From Oceanobacillus manasiensis (lineage in GTDB: Bacteria > Bacillota > Bacilli > Bacillales > Amphibacillaceae): DNA of 64,000 nucleotides. The stretch covers positions 248,001-312,000 of the forward strand of contig NZ_CCDL010000002.1 of NCBI RefSeq assembly GCF_000724085.1, written 5' to 3'. Within the stretch, counting starts at the first letter, position 1. Each line of letters starts with the position of its first letter. Positions 1 to 8,457 of the stretch are shown here, piece by piece. The position numbers and the translations under genes are program-made. The notes beneath the pieces are model-generated. The model was not told the DNA's origin and did not search any database. It saw only the letters and a list, made by a program, of their open reading frames with translations.

Positions 1-332
1 AAAAAGCTGGAGGATTTACAGTAGATGCGGATCAAACCCAAGTAAATCTTGCTCAGAAAGTCCATGATGAAATGAGTATTCTTGTCCCTGAAATAGGAGA
101 GCAGGCTGAAGGTCAGCAGAGTAATGGTTCTAACACAGAGAAAGTAAAGTTAAACTATGCCAGCAAAGAAGAGATCGAGACACTAAGTGGTATTGGACCT
201 TCTAAAGCGGAAGCTATTATAGCTTATCGTGAAGAAAATGGATACTTTCAATCATATGAAGACTTACTTAATGTTTCGGGTATAGGGGAAAAAACAATAG
301 AGCAGCTACAAGAGTATATTCAAATACCATAG
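1..332 (+). CDS. comEA: ComEA, DNA-uptake receptor (5' truncated by window edge)
   Basis: An open frame enters from the left edge (codons from base 3) and ends at a TAG. The visible part first shows the end of a SLBB-type domain (VNLAQKVHDEMSILVP), then a short Gly/Ser/Gln linker, then two helix-hairpin-helix motifs (LSGIGPSKAEAII and VSGIGEKTIEQL). In the ComEA family the HhH pair binds double-stranded DNA at the outer membrane face and passes it to ComEC. The N-terminal membrane anchor lies outside the window. A Met codon at base 72 is internal, because the frame stays open and SLBB-like upstream of it. comEB and comEC follow on the same strand, as in other transformable Bacilli. Confidence 0.93.
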   Translation, partial: KAGGFTVDADQTQVNLAQKVHDEMSILVPEIGEQAEGQQSNGSNTEKVKLNYASKEEIETLSGIGPSKAEAIIAYREENGYFQSYEDLLNVSGIGEKTIEQLQEYIQIP

Positions 333-402
333 ATAGTTTATTGAGGTACGAAAATAATTAAAAAAATAACTACTAATAGCTTAAAAGTCAAAGGGGACCT
401 GA

Positions 403-981
403 ATGATGGAAAGAATTTCTTGGGATCAATATTTTATGGCTCAGAGCCAGCTGCTTGCACTCAGAAGCACGTGTACAAGATTAATGGTAGGCGCTTCAAT
501 TGTAAGGGATAAACGAATTATCGCAGGTGGTTATAATGGGAGTGTGTCTGGTGGAGTGCACTGTATTGATGAAGGCTGCTATGTAGTTGATGGTCATTGC
601 GTTCGTACAGTTCATGCCGAAGCAAATGCATTGTTGCAGTGCGCGAAATTTGGGGTACCAACTGAAGATGCAGATATATATGTCACCCATTTTCCATGTC
701 TTCAATGCTCCAAACAGTTAATTCAGGCAGGTATTAAAACGATCTATTATAAAGAAGATTACCGAAATAATGAATATGCAATTCAGTTATTTAAAGAAGC
801 TGGTGTCTCCCTGAAGAAGGTTACAGTAGATTATTTAGCTGTTGATCTAAATTATCGTGAAAAACAAGACTATGTTGATGAGCTACTTGATAGGTTGTCG
901 GAGAGTAAGAACACAAAAGAAGTAGAAAAACTAAAAGAAAGAGCGGATGTATTATTTTCCGCATCTCCAAATAGGAACTAG
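403..981 (+). CDS. comEB: ComEB, dCMP deaminase family protein
   Basis: A 192-residue cytidine/deoxycytidylate deaminase-fold protein. The zinc site is complete: His71 in HAEANA with the catalytic Glu73, and Cys99/Cys102 in PCLQC. The family converts dCMP to dUMP for thymidylate synthesis; despite its name, ComEB is reported as dispensable for transformation in B. subtilis. Two adjacent ATG codons (403 and 406) could start translation, with an AAGGGG Shine-Dalgarno a few bases upstream. The C-terminal 40 residues are charged and helical. It sits between comEA and comEC and its stop is 3 bp from the comEC start. Confidence 0.93.
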   Translation: MMERISWDQYFMAQSQLLALRSTCTRLMVGASIVRDKRIIAGGYNGSVSGGVHCIDEGCYVVDGHCVRTVHAEANALLQCAKFGVPTEDADIYVTHFPCLQCSKQLIQAGIKTIYYKEDYRNNEYAIQLFKEAGVSLKKVTVDYLAVDLNYREKQDYVDELLDRLSESKNTKEVEKLKERADVLFSASPNRN

Positions 982-984
982 AAC

Positions 985-3267
985 TTGAAGGGAAATTGGC
1001 ACATTGTTGCACTTGCTGTTACGGTAAGTATTATTACTGTCTTGACAGCAAGCTATCTTTTCGCCATTTGTTATATAGCCTGGATAGGTTTTTTGTTTTT
1101 ACAAAGAAGGCTGGGTAAGATGGTTCTACTATTGGCTTCAGCCTTTCTTTGTTTTTTTCTACTTTACATTCCAAAAATACATGATTTGTCACCTGTTTTT
1201 TCTGAAGAGTCGTTTCCTGAACAAACCTTTAATGGTCAAATTATCGGACCAATAGAAGAAAGCTCTTCTAGAATTCAATTCACCCTCAAAGACACCCCCA
1301 GCAATAAAACCTACCTTATTCTCTATTTTAAAAATGACACCACAGAAATCGCAAGATACCCTCACTTACGAACGGGAGCAACTTGTAAATTCCAAGGTAT
1401 ACCAGAACGCCCTGATCCAAGTACTAATCCAGGAGAGTTTGATTTCAGAAACTACTTAGCATCAAAAAAAATAACATATCAAGTATATTTGGAATCATTG
1501 CAAGAGATTACCTGCACTGGTCAAAATTTATTACATCGCTTCTACACCTTACGTAAGAATATAACCACATATTTAGATAAAAGAGTGTCAACAGGTACAA
1601 GTTCGTGGATGAAGGGACTGGTGTTAGGGGACGATTCTGCCATAGAAGAAGAGACAATAGAATTATTTCAAAGATGGAGTTTGTCCCATCTTCTGGCCAT
1701 CTCTGGATTGCATGTTGGTCTATTTGTTGGGTTTCTTTATCTTGTGTTTATTAAATTTAACGTGCTTACAAAAGAAAAAGCGCAATGGCTCATTCTTTTT
1801 ATACTTCCTGGATATGCGGTTGTAGCCGGTGGTGAACCATCGATATGGCGTGCTAGTATGATGGTGGTATGTTTTGTCATTTTAAGAAAGTTAAATAGTA
1901 CATTTAACTACACGGATGTCCTCAGTTTCGTATTTATCTCGTTCGTTATTCTTAACCCTTATTTGGTTTATCAAGTTGGGTTTCAACTCTCTTTCCTTGT
2001 TACTTTTGGCCTACTTCTTTCCCAAAGATGGATCGCCACGTCCAATTCGCTGATTGTACAAGGATTTAAAATTAGCTTTGTAGCCCAAATGATGATCCTT
2101 CCTATGTTACTTCATCATTTCTATACCTTCCAGCCGCTTTCTATTTTGGTCAATACGCTAATCGTTCCTTATTTTTCCTTATTAGTCATACCATCTATGT
2201 TTATGTTTGTAATTGTTTCACCCTTTCCTATTATTCAGGTTTTGGACAAAATATTTCTTATGGCACAAAATCTTTTATTAACTTTTTTACATTTTTTAGA
2301 CAAGCATTTTAATTACCCTTGGACTATAGATGGTATGTCAATTGAGGCAGTTGCTGTTTATTACATGTTAGTCATTTGGTTTATGTATTTTGTACAATTA
2401 AAACACAATTTGAAAGCATTTTTTTCAGGTACGTTAATTACGGTTTTGATATCATATTTTGCGGCTATACCTTATTTTTCATCATATGGAATTATAACAA
2501 TGCTTGATATTGGGCAGGGAGATGCCTACGTTGTTGAATTACCATATCGCAGAGGAGTTTTTCTAATAGATGCAGGCGCAGGTGTAACATTTCCTGAACG
2601 AATACCAACCAATTCGAAATATAAAAAAATCATACAACCCTATTTAAAATCGCGAGGAATTACCAAGCTCGATGCAATTATTGTGACACATAAGGATGTG
2701 GATCATTCAGGCAGTGTAAACTATTTGGCAGGGGAATACAAAACAGACATGATTATAGTGAGTGATTATTATGAAATTGAACAGGCATCAAAAGACTTAT
2801 GGGCACAGGAAAATATTGCAGTTCATCACGTTAAACAAGGTGATCAAATTAATGTGGGCGGTCAAATCCTACATGTGATGGCACCAAACAAAGACAAAGG
2901 ATCTCCAAATGAAAATTCAATTGTATTACTAACAGAATTTGGTGGTCAATCATGGCTATTCACAGGGGACATTGGCAGGGAGGAGGAAAAGGAATTTATC
3001 AATACTTATGAACATTTATCAATTGATGTTTTAAAAGTGGCGCATCACGGTAGTAGTTCCTCATCGGATGAAACATTTTTAGAACAAATAGAGCCGGCAT
3101 TTGCATTGATATCAGCTGGTAGAAATAATAGGTATGGCCATCCAACTGAGGAAGTCATCGCTGGATTGGAGAAGGTAGGAGCCATGATTTTACGAACAGA
3201 CAAAGATGGTGCTGTACAATTTGTATTTAACCGAGAAGCAGGAACCTTTTATAAATTCTTACCATAG
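985..3267 (+). CDS. comEC: ComEC, competence DNA-import channel
   Basis: A 760-residue polytopic membrane protein that conducts single-stranded DNA across the cytoplasmic membrane. The order is an N-terminal hydrophobic pair plus a soluble OB-like domain (about residues 75-190), a central competence domain with many membrane segments (about 190-495), and a C-terminal metallo-beta-lactamase-like domain. The latter holds THKDVDHSG near residue 568, LFTGDIG and VAHHGSSS, the metal-ligand pattern proposed to degrade the non-transported strand. The start is a TTG with AGGA 8 bp upstream, directly after the comEB stop, which suggests translational coupling. Length matches the family. Confidence 0.93.
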   Translation: MKGNWHIVALAVTVSIITVLTASYLFAICYIAWIGFLFLQRRLGKMVLLLASAFLCFFLLYIPKIHDLSPVFSEESFPEQTFNGQIIGPIEESSSRIQFTLKDTPSNKTYLILYFKNDTTEIARYPHLRTGATCKFQGIPERPDPSTNPGEFDFRNYLASKKITYQVYLESLQEITCTGQNLLHRFYTLRKNITTYLDKRVSTGTSSWMKGLVLGDDSAIEEETIELFQRWSLSHLLAISGLHVGLFVGFLYLVFIKFNVLTKEKAQWLILFILPGYAVVAGGEPSIWRASMMVVCFVILRKLNSTFNYTDVLSFVFISFVILNPYLVYQVGFQLSFLVTFGLLLSQRWIATSNSLIVQGFKISFVAQMMILPMLLHHFYTFQPLSILVNTLIVPYFSLLVIPSMFMFVIVSPFPIIQVLDKIFLMAQNLLLTFLHFLDKHFNYPWTIDGMSIEAVAVYYMLVIWFMYFVQLKHNLKAFFSGTLITVLISYFAAIPYFSSYGIITMLDIGQGDAYVVELPYRRGVFLIDAGAGVTFPERIPTNSKYKKIIQPYLKSRGITKLDAIIVTHKDVDHSGSVNYLAGEYKTDMIIVSDYYEIEQASKDLWAQENIAVHHVKQGDQINVGGQILHVMAPNKDKGSPNENSIVLLTEFGGQSWLFTGDIGREEEKEFINTYEHLSIDVLKVAHHGSSSSSDETFLEQIEPAFALISAGRNNRYGHPTEEVIAGLEKVGAMILRTDKDGAVQFVFNREAGTFYKFLP

Positions 3268-3362
3268 GATAACGTATAAGCATGAACAAAAGCACAGTGT
3301 GGTGTAAGAATGAGCTAGCCTGGAAATGCATCAGTAGATGATTCAAATGTACATTATTATAA

Positions 3363-3402
3363 ACCAAGAAAAAAGAGACTGTAGCAGATCAGTCTCTTGG
3401 TT
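3363..3402. terminator. Bidirectional terminator between comEC and yqzM
   Basis: The inverted repeat AACCAAG..AGAGACTG / CAGTCTCTTGGTT flanks a loop of about 8 nt. The A-run inside the left arm would act as a U-tract on the opposite strand. It lies between convergent comEC (+) and yqzM (-), so it could serve both. Confidence 0.6.
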
Positions 3403-3450
3403 AATCAGCACGGCGTATGGCTGATATTCTACTGGTTCTTTCATTCACGT

Positions 3451-3585
3451 CTAACGGCCGGCTACGCTAATAATGACACCGATCGCAAAAATTAAAGTGA
3501 AGAAAATAAATGAAAAAGCAAAGCCTTTAATGGAGTCAACTACATCATTGTTTTTTGATTGTACATTTTTTTCAAAATCATTCAC
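3451..3585 (-). CDS. yqzM: YqzM, small membrane protein
   Basis: A 44-residue protein read on the minus strand from a GTG. The SD AGGAGGGG lies about 7 bp upstream of it. It begins MNDFEKNVQSKNNDV and has one hydrophobic helix (about residues 24-41) with a short basic tail. Sequence and position between comEC and holA match the small conserved Bacillaceae protein YqzM, whose function I do not know. The strong SD, the right size and the synteny argue for a real gene despite its length. Confidence 0.85.
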   Translation of the reverse strand: MNDFEKNVQSKNNDVVDSIKGFAFSFIFFTLIFAIGVIISVAGR

Positions 3586-3896
3586 TTTTACCCCTCCTAT
3601 ATCACCATTTAGTATAAATTAAAAACGTTAAAAAATCCACTTATGGCTAAATATTTGTTACAGATGATTTATACGTCTCCAATTATAGAAAGACTTAACA
3701 ACCATACTTTCACCATTGATGGATATTCTATAAAGGAGAACAAATATCGTTTTGCCGATAGTTCCTAGGCCTTGAAGCAAAGCGTTTATATAGATATCGG
3801 AGGGAAATAATGAAGTATATTTCCCTCTAAAAATTCCTTGCTATTCCACCTTTGAAGACGTACCATTATGGTATACATAGTAGTGGAGTGAGTGGA
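3586..3896. other. Intergenic region before holA
   Basis: About 310 bp between divergent yqzM and holA, AT-rich. It contains one clear hairpin, GAGGGAAATA / TATTTCCCTC (3801-3828, loop about 8 nt), without a following T-run, so it is not an obvious terminator. I see no convincing sigma-A promoter and no ORF with a ribosome-binding site. Confidence 0.5.
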
Positions 3897-4913
3897 ATGA
3901 GTTATCAGGAAGTCATGAAAAGTTTGAAAAAAGAAGTTTCTCCGGTTTATATGATTTACGGAACGGAAACCTATTTTATCGAGAAGCTTAAAAAGGAACT
4001 AATAAAGCAGGTGTTAGGACAAGATAAAGAAAATCTTTCGATATATGAATTAGATGAGACACCGATTCAAGAGGTCGTCACAGATACGGAAACTTATCCT
4101 TTTTTTGGGGGTAGGAAGTTAGTCTTTGCAAACAACCCAGTCTTTTTAAAAGCAAAGCCTGATAAAATATCGTTTGAACATGAAGTAAACGTGTTGGAAA
4201 AATACCTATCTCATCCAGTTGACTATACTGTTCTTGTGTTAATAGCACCGTATGAAAAAATAGATGAGCGAAAAAAAGTAAGTAAGCTGCTTAAAAAGCA
4301 AGCAACAGTAGCAATCTGTAATCCGATTAAAGAGTATGAGGTAAACAAATGGATTAAAGACTTGGCAGTTCAATTTAATATAACCATCGACCAAGATGCT
4401 TTGGAAATATTTGAAACGGAGCTGTCTACAAACTTACAAATGCTTGAAAATGAACTAACGAAGCTAGCGTTATATGTTGGAGAGAATGGGATCATCACAA
4501 GAGAGGTTGCAGAAAAGCTAATTGCACATACTGCTGACAATTCTTCACTTCGCCTAGTAGATGCCGTTATTGAGGGAGACCTTTATAAGGCGATCGCTAT
4601 TGCTAAAGATTTGCAGAAATTAAAAGAAGAGCCGATTGCCTTAATTGGCTTACTCAGTTTTCAATTTCGTACTATTTTAAGAGTGAAACTATTGAAGCAG
4701 AAGGGTTACACACAGGCTCAAATGCAAAAACAGCTTGGTGTACACCCATATGTAATTAAAATAGCTTTAAGCAGGGAGCGACGATTCCAATTACACGTAT
4801 TACAACTAATTATGGATAAGCTCGCTAATGCGGATGCTGCGATGAAAGTAGGCGGGATGGAAAAAGAGCTTACGCTAGAATTACTGCTGTATGATTTGGT
4901 TCAAATTAGATGA
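3897..4913 (+). CDS. holA: HolA, DNA polymerase III delta subunit
   Basis: A 338-residue clamp-loader delta subunit that opens the beta sliding clamp. The N-terminus SLKKEVSPVYMIYGTETYFIEK is typical of the family (AAA-like fold without a functional P-loop), followed by the lid and collar helices. The ATG at 3897 is preferred because GGAG lies 8 bp upstream and family members start just before this motif. A TTG 45 bp upstream is in frame but has no SD. It lies upstream of rpsT on the opposite strand with a shared terminator. Confidence 0.93.
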   Translation: MSYQEVMKSLKKEVSPVYMIYGTETYFIEKLKKELIKQVLGQDKENLSIYELDETPIQEVVTDTETYPFFGGRKLVFANNPVFLKAKPDKISFEHEVNVLEKYLSHPVDYTVLVLIAPYEKIDERKKVSKLLKKQATVAICNPIKEYEVNKWIKDLAVQFNITIDQDALEIFETELSTNLQMLENELTKLALYVGENGIITREVAEKLIAHTADNSSLRLVDAVIEGDLYKAIAIAKDLQKLKEEPIALIGLLSFQFRTILRVKLLKQKGYTQAQMQKQLGVHPYVIKIALSRERRFQLHVLQLIMDKLANADAAMKVGGMEKELTLELLLYDLVQIR

Positions 4914-4930
4914 TAGTTTATGTAAGGTAA

Positions 4931-4957
4931 AAAAACGATCCTAAAAGGATCGTTTTT
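4931..4957. terminator. Bidirectional terminator between holA and rpsT
   Basis: A perfect 12-bp inverted repeat, AAAAACGATCCT / AGGATCGTTTTT, with a 3-nt loop. A-run and T-run flanks let it work on both strands, between convergent holA and rpsT. Confidence 0.9.
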
Positions 4958-4968
4958 AATTTTGGTTA

Positions 4969-5235
4969 TTATGCACCAATATTATTCACTTTTTTACTCA
5001 AACGGGATTTTTGACGATCTCCGTTATTTTGATGAATAATTCCTTTTTGAACAGCTTTGTCAATGTGTTTAACTGTTGTTTGTAAAGCAGCTTGTGCGTT
5101 TTCCGCATCATTTGCTTCAATCAACTTTTCAACACGTTTGATTTGAGAACGCATTTCTGATTTTTGAGCGTTATTTTGCAAGCGTTTTTTGTTGCTTGTG
5201 TCTACGCGCTTCATTGCAGATTTAATATTAGCCAT
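4969..5235 (-). CDS. rpsT: Ribosomal protein S20
   Basis: An 88-residue, Lys/Arg-rich, all-helical protein beginning MANIKSAMKRV, the standard S20 signature. It binds 16S rRNA in the 30S subunit body. The SD AGGAGGTG is 7 bp upstream of the ATG. It is transcribed alone on the minus strand between holA and gpr, as in B. subtilis. Confidence 0.96.
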   Translation of the reverse strand: MANIKSAMKRVDTSNKKRLQNNAQKSEMRSQIKRVEKLIEANDAENAQAALQTTVKHIDKAVQKGIIHQNNGDRQKSRLSKKVNNIGA

Positions 5236-5396
5236 TATTTCACCTCCTAATAGTACTTCAACTTACATGTCTTTCTTGTGTATCCGTATCTAATTTAAGT
5301 AAAGGCAATGCCTTCATTACTTTGTTAGTGGACAAGAGACATTTTACCAAAGGAACCGATTGTTTTCAATAGCTTTGTTGTCTTCTTCGGCAATTT

Positions 5397-5425
5397 GTAT
5401 GATTTACATGAAATTGTTAATTCTA
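5397..5425 (+). promoter_or_regulatory. Candidate sigma-G-type promoter of gpr
   Basis: GTATG (5397-5401), a 17-bp spacer and AATTCTA (5419-5425) resemble the forespore sigma-G consensus (GnATR / CATnnTA). The element sits about 30 bp upstream of gpr, a gene known to be expressed in the forespore. The sequence match is partial. Confidence 0.4.
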
Positions 5426-5456
5426 ATAACTAATGAGTTTCGAAAGGATGAGATGG

Positions 5457-6557
5457 ATGAGAGAGCAAGAAAAAGTTGCATTCCAGGTTCGTACAGATTT
5501 AGCAGTTGAAGCAAAGGACATGTACGTGGAGCAAGATCAAACTGATGAGAAAAAACTTACAGGCGTTACCATTAAAGAGAGAGAACAAGATAATATTAAA
5601 ATCTCCTATGTTGATATTGACGAGGTTGGCGCTGAAATGTTAGGAAAGAAACCTGGATCTTATATTACTATTTATGCTGATGGCGTAAAAAAACAGGATA
5701 CGGCGAGACAGGAAGCAGCAGCTAAAATTTTGGCTAAGGAATTAGAAGAGCTCATTGCGAAAAATAATATAGCACCAGATAGTACTGGCTTAATAGTAGG
5801 ATTGGGAAATTGGAATGTTACACCCGACGCATTGGGGCCTATGACAGTGGAGAAGATTCTTGTCACAAGTCATCTATTTAAGCTACAGCAGGAGACGGTA
5901 TCAGAAGGGTATCGTCCTGTTGCTGCCGTAACTCCAGGGGTAATGGGTGTTACTGGAATTGAAACAAGCGATATTATCTTTGGAATCGTTGAAAAACTAA
6001 AGCCTGACTTTGTGCTAGCAATTGATGCACTTGCTTCACGTTCTATCGAAAGAGTAAATGAGACCATCCAGTTGTCGGATACGGGTATCCACCCCGGATC
6101 AGGAGTTGGGAATAAAAGAAAAGAGCTTAGTAAGGACACCCTGGGGGTCCCTGTGATGGCAATAGGTGTTCCTACAGTAGTTGATGCCGTAACAATCGCC
6201 AGTGATACGATTGACTTTCTTTTGAAACATTTTGGAAGGGAATTTAACGAAAAAGATCGTCCCTCTAAAGCATTAGCACCCGCAAGTTTGAATTTTGGTA
6301 ATAAAAAATTTACCGAAGAAGACCTTCCAGATGACGAAAAAAGACAGACCTTTCTTGGAATTGTCGGCACACTTTCTGATGAAGATAAGAGAAAACTGAT
6401 ATCAGAAGTACTGACACCAATTGGACACAATCTAATGGTGACACCTAAAGAAGTTGATGGTTTTATGATCGATATGGCAAGTGTTATTTCAAATGGAATA
6501 AATGCAGCACTTCATGAAAAGGTTAATGTGGACAATTTTGCTTCCTATTCGAGGTAG
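5457..6557 (+). CDS. gpr: GPR, spore protease for small acid-soluble proteins
   Basis: A 366-residue germination protease of peptidase family A25 that degrades SASPs during outgrowth. Conserved stretches include [11 protein letters not shown] at the start of the mature region, [17 protein letters not shown], and [12 protein letters not shown]. The family is made as a zymogen in the forespore and loses a short N-terminal propeptide. The ATG at 5457 is preferred because AAAGGA lies 8 bp upstream and the length then matches the family (about 368 aa). In-frame ATGs at 5433 and 5448 lack a well-spaced SD. spoIIP follows. Confidence 0.93.
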   Translation: MREQEKVAFQVRTDLAVEAKDMYVEQDQTDEKKLTGVTIKEREQDNIKISYVDIDEVGAEMLGKKPGSYITIYADGVKKQDTARQEAAAKILAKELEELIAKNNIAPDSTGLIVGLGNWNVTPDALGPMTVEKILVTSHLFKLQQETVSEGYRPVAAVTPGVMGVTGIETSDIIFGIVEKLKPDFVLAIDALASRSIERVNETIQLSDTGIHPGSGVGNKRKELSKDTLGVPVMAIGVPTVVDAVTIASDTIDFLLKHFGREFNEKDRPSKALAPASLNFGNKKFTEEDLPDDEKRQTFLGIVGTLSDEDKRKLISEVLTPIGHNLMVTPKEVDGFMIDMASVISNGINAALHEKVNVDNFASYSR

Positions 6558-6609
6558 AGACGTTACCCTCTATTAAGATAGTTTCCTTATGAAAGAATTA
6601 GTTCTACTT

Positions 6610-6652
6610 CCGAATACCAACTCATAGAGTTAACTATAGAGTTGGACTTCGG
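6610..6652 (+). other. Inverted repeat abutting the spoIIP ribosome-binding site
   Basis: CCGAA-ta-CCAACTC (6610-6623) pairs with GAGTTGG-ac-TTCGG (6639-6652): 12 bp with a 2x2 internal loop and a 15-nt apical loop. The right arm ends inside the GGGAGG Shine-Dalgarno of spoIIP. No T-run follows. It could be the end of the gpr transcript or a translational control hairpin. Confidence 0.6.
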
Positions 6653-6664
6653 GAGGTTAGGGGT

Positions 6665-7852
6665 ATGCTGAAGAAAACAAAAAGGTTCCAGTCTATATCT
6701 AAAAGAAGTGGTCTCTACTTGCTTGGAATTCTAGTGCTTTTTATTGTTATTGGAGTACTTACTACAATTAAGCCAGCATATAGATTATCATCAGAGGCTA
6801 TAACAAATTTAACAAGTGATATAGATAGCTCTACCTTTCTCTATCTATTAGGAATGGAAAATAGAGTTTTTAAAGAGGCTTATCCAGATGACAAAAGCAT
6901 GCCAAAGATTTCTTCAACCCTATTACAAGTTGCAACAAGCGTGAAGCCTAATGACCCAAGAAGCTTACTTGGTAATGAGTTACCTGGTTTTTCTGAGTTT
7001 GACAGACGCATTTTGATCGCGGGAGAAGGAACAAATTATACAAACCTACCGATTGAGTCATCTCCTCCTTTAGAAGATGTACTAAAGGACCGTGAGGCAG
7101 TAGTAGACGAGAGTGAGACAGACGAAAATCAAGAGGCACAAGAGGACAAGGAAAAAGATGAAGAAAAGGAAGTAACTCCTACGACAGGTGACAGAGATGT
7201 TGTTTATATATATAACACACATAACAGAGAGTCTTTCTTGCCACATCTTCCTGGTGTGACAGATCCTAATCAAGCAAACCATAAAGAAGTGAATATCACG
7301 AAGGTTAGTGAACGTCTTGCGCAATCATTAGAGAAAAATGGCATTGGTACCAGTGTAGACGATAGCGATATTAGTAGTATTGTAAATAATAAAGGTTGGG
7401 GTTATGGAAAGTCATATGATGCCTCAAGAGAAATAGCGGAAGAAGCTCTAGCGACAAATAAAGATATCCAATATGTTTTTGATTTGCATCGAGACTCCCA
7501 GCCAAGGGAAATTACGACAAAAACAATAGATGGAAAAGATTATGCTCGGATTATGTTTGTAGTAGGTATGGAACACGTTAACCACGAGAAAAATTTAGAA
7601 ATTGCTTCAGAGTTACATCATCTTATTGAAAAGAAGTACCCAGGGCTTAGTCGTGGAGTGATACCAAAGGCTGGGGCTAGAGTAAATGGTGTTTATAACC
7701 AAGATTTGACTGAAAATGCTTTATTAGTTGAATTTGGCGGTGTAGGAAACAATCTAGATGAACTTTATCGATCAGCTGATGCAGTTGCCGATGTATTTGG
7801 TGAATTTTATTGGGATGCCGAAAAGGTCGACGCTAATGCGGAGGGGGAGTAA
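6665..7852 (+). CDS. spoIIP: SpoIIP, sporulation peptidoglycan hydrolase
   Basis: A 395-residue protein with an N-terminal membrane segment (about residues 15-38), an extracytoplasmic acidic linker (about 140-172) and a SpoIIP amidase/endopeptidase domain. Motifs visible are YIYNTHNRESF near residue 182, FDLHRDSQ near 273 and LLVEFGGVGN near the C-terminus, matching the proposed zinc and catalytic residues. The family acts with SpoIID and SpoIIM in the engulfment complex that thins septal murein. The SD GGGAGG is 9 bp upstream of the ATG. It follows gpr and precedes yqxA, as in B. subtilis. Confidence 0.94.
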   Translation: MLKKTKRFQSISKRSGLYLLGILVLFIVIGVLTTIKPAYRLSSEAITNLTSDIDSSTFLYLLGMENRVFKEAYPDDKSMPKISSTLLQVATSVKPNDPRSLLGNELPGFSEFDRRILIAGEGTNYTNLPIESSPPLEDVLKDREAVVDESETDENQEAQEDKEKDEEKEVTPTTGDRDVVYIYNTHNRESFLPHLPGVTDPNQANHKEVNITKVSERLAQSLEKNGIGTSVDDSDISSIVNNKGWGYGKSYDASREIAEEALATNKDIQYVFDLHRDSQPREITTKTIDGKDYARIMFVVGMEHVNHEKNLEIASELHHLIEKKYPGLSRGVIPKAGARVNGVYNQDLTENALLVEFGGVGNNLDELYRSADAVADVFGEFYWDAEKVDANAEGE

Positions 7853-7855
7853 GTC

Positions 7856-8176
7856 ATGTTACGTTCTATTATTGTCGTGTTATTGTTAGCAGTTTTCTTT
7901 TTGACAGGAATGTTATATGGCTTACATAAGGACGAAGCATCAACCCTTCTAGAGCCAAAAGCAGAACAACTTGATGAGCCTGAGGCAGAGGTTACTGCTA
8001 CTTCGGATGAAGATGAGGAAGAAATAGAAGAAACTAAAAAACCTGCCTCTACCATTCAGATGGCTGAGCCTTCAAACCTTACGCAAAAAACTGCGTCTGT
8101 ATTGGAGGCTGGCGTGAAAGGATTCTATGAAGCCATTGTACAAATTATGTACCACATCTCTCAGATATTTTTTTAA
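7856..8176 (+). CDS. yqxA: YqxA-like membrane protein
   Basis: A 106-residue protein with one N-terminal transmembrane helix (about residues 3-22), an acidic middle (Glu/Asp-rich, 36-62) and an amphipathic C-terminal helix ending in FF. It starts 3 bp after spoIIP with GAGGGGGAG as SD and ends at a strong terminator, so it is the last gene of that operon. Position and architecture match YqxA, a short uncharacterised protein linked to spoIIP in Bacillaceae; I cannot state a function. Confidence 0.8.
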   Translation: MLRSIIVVLLLAVFFLTGMLYGLHKDEASTLLEPKAEQLDEPEAEVTATSDEDEEEIEETKKPASTIQMAEPSNLTQKTASVLEAGVKGFYEAIVQIMYHISQIFF

Positions 8177-8180
8177 TAAG

Positions 8181-8216
8181 AAGCAAAGGGGAAGCCCAAA
8201 CCCCTTTGCTTTTTTA
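8181..8216 (+). terminator. Terminator after yqxA
   Basis: AAGCAAAGGGG (8181-8191) pairs with CCCCTTTGCTT (8201-8211), loop 9 nt, followed by a T-run. Confidence 0.9.
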
Positions 8217-8248
8217 CTTTATGGTTATTTGATGGAGTTTAATATTTC

Positions 8249-8277
8249 TTGAATATACGGCAGGCTATTGCTATAAT
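8249..8277 (+). promoter_or_regulatory. Sigma-A-type promoter of lepA
   Basis: TTGAAT (8249-8254), a 17-bp spacer and a perfect TATAAT (8272-8277). It predicts an unusually long leader of about 170 nt before lepA. Confidence 0.75.
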
Positions 8278-8411
8278 CAATGCTAGTCCTTATCGTTGTA
8301 GGAAGTGAGATTCAGATATCTAAAAAGCTGACTTATTTAGTTTGAAGTAGTTTTAATTATGAAAAACACGGAAGAAATGTTCCTTATAAAAATTCAACGA
8401 TAAATTTGGAG

Positions 8412-8434
8412 CTTTTATCTATGCTAGATAAAAG
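8412..8434 (+). other. Perfect 10-bp hairpin in the lepA leader
   Basis: CTTTTATCTA and TAGATAAAAG are separated by TGC, 6 bp before the lepA SD (AGGAG). No T-run follows. It could be an RNA hairpin affecting initiation or a dyad operator. Confidence 0.6.
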
Positions 8435-8457
8435 TCGTGTAGGAGTGAACACCAATA

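Noticed and set aside
3801-3828. GAGGGAAATA / TATTTCCCTC as a terminator before holA
   Set aside because: Good stem but no T-run on either strand; kept only as an intergenic hairpin.
5870-6430. 186-codon minus-strand frame opposite gpr
   Set aside because: Ser/Pro-rich antisense of a clear conserved gene, no ribosome-binding site, no recognisable domain.
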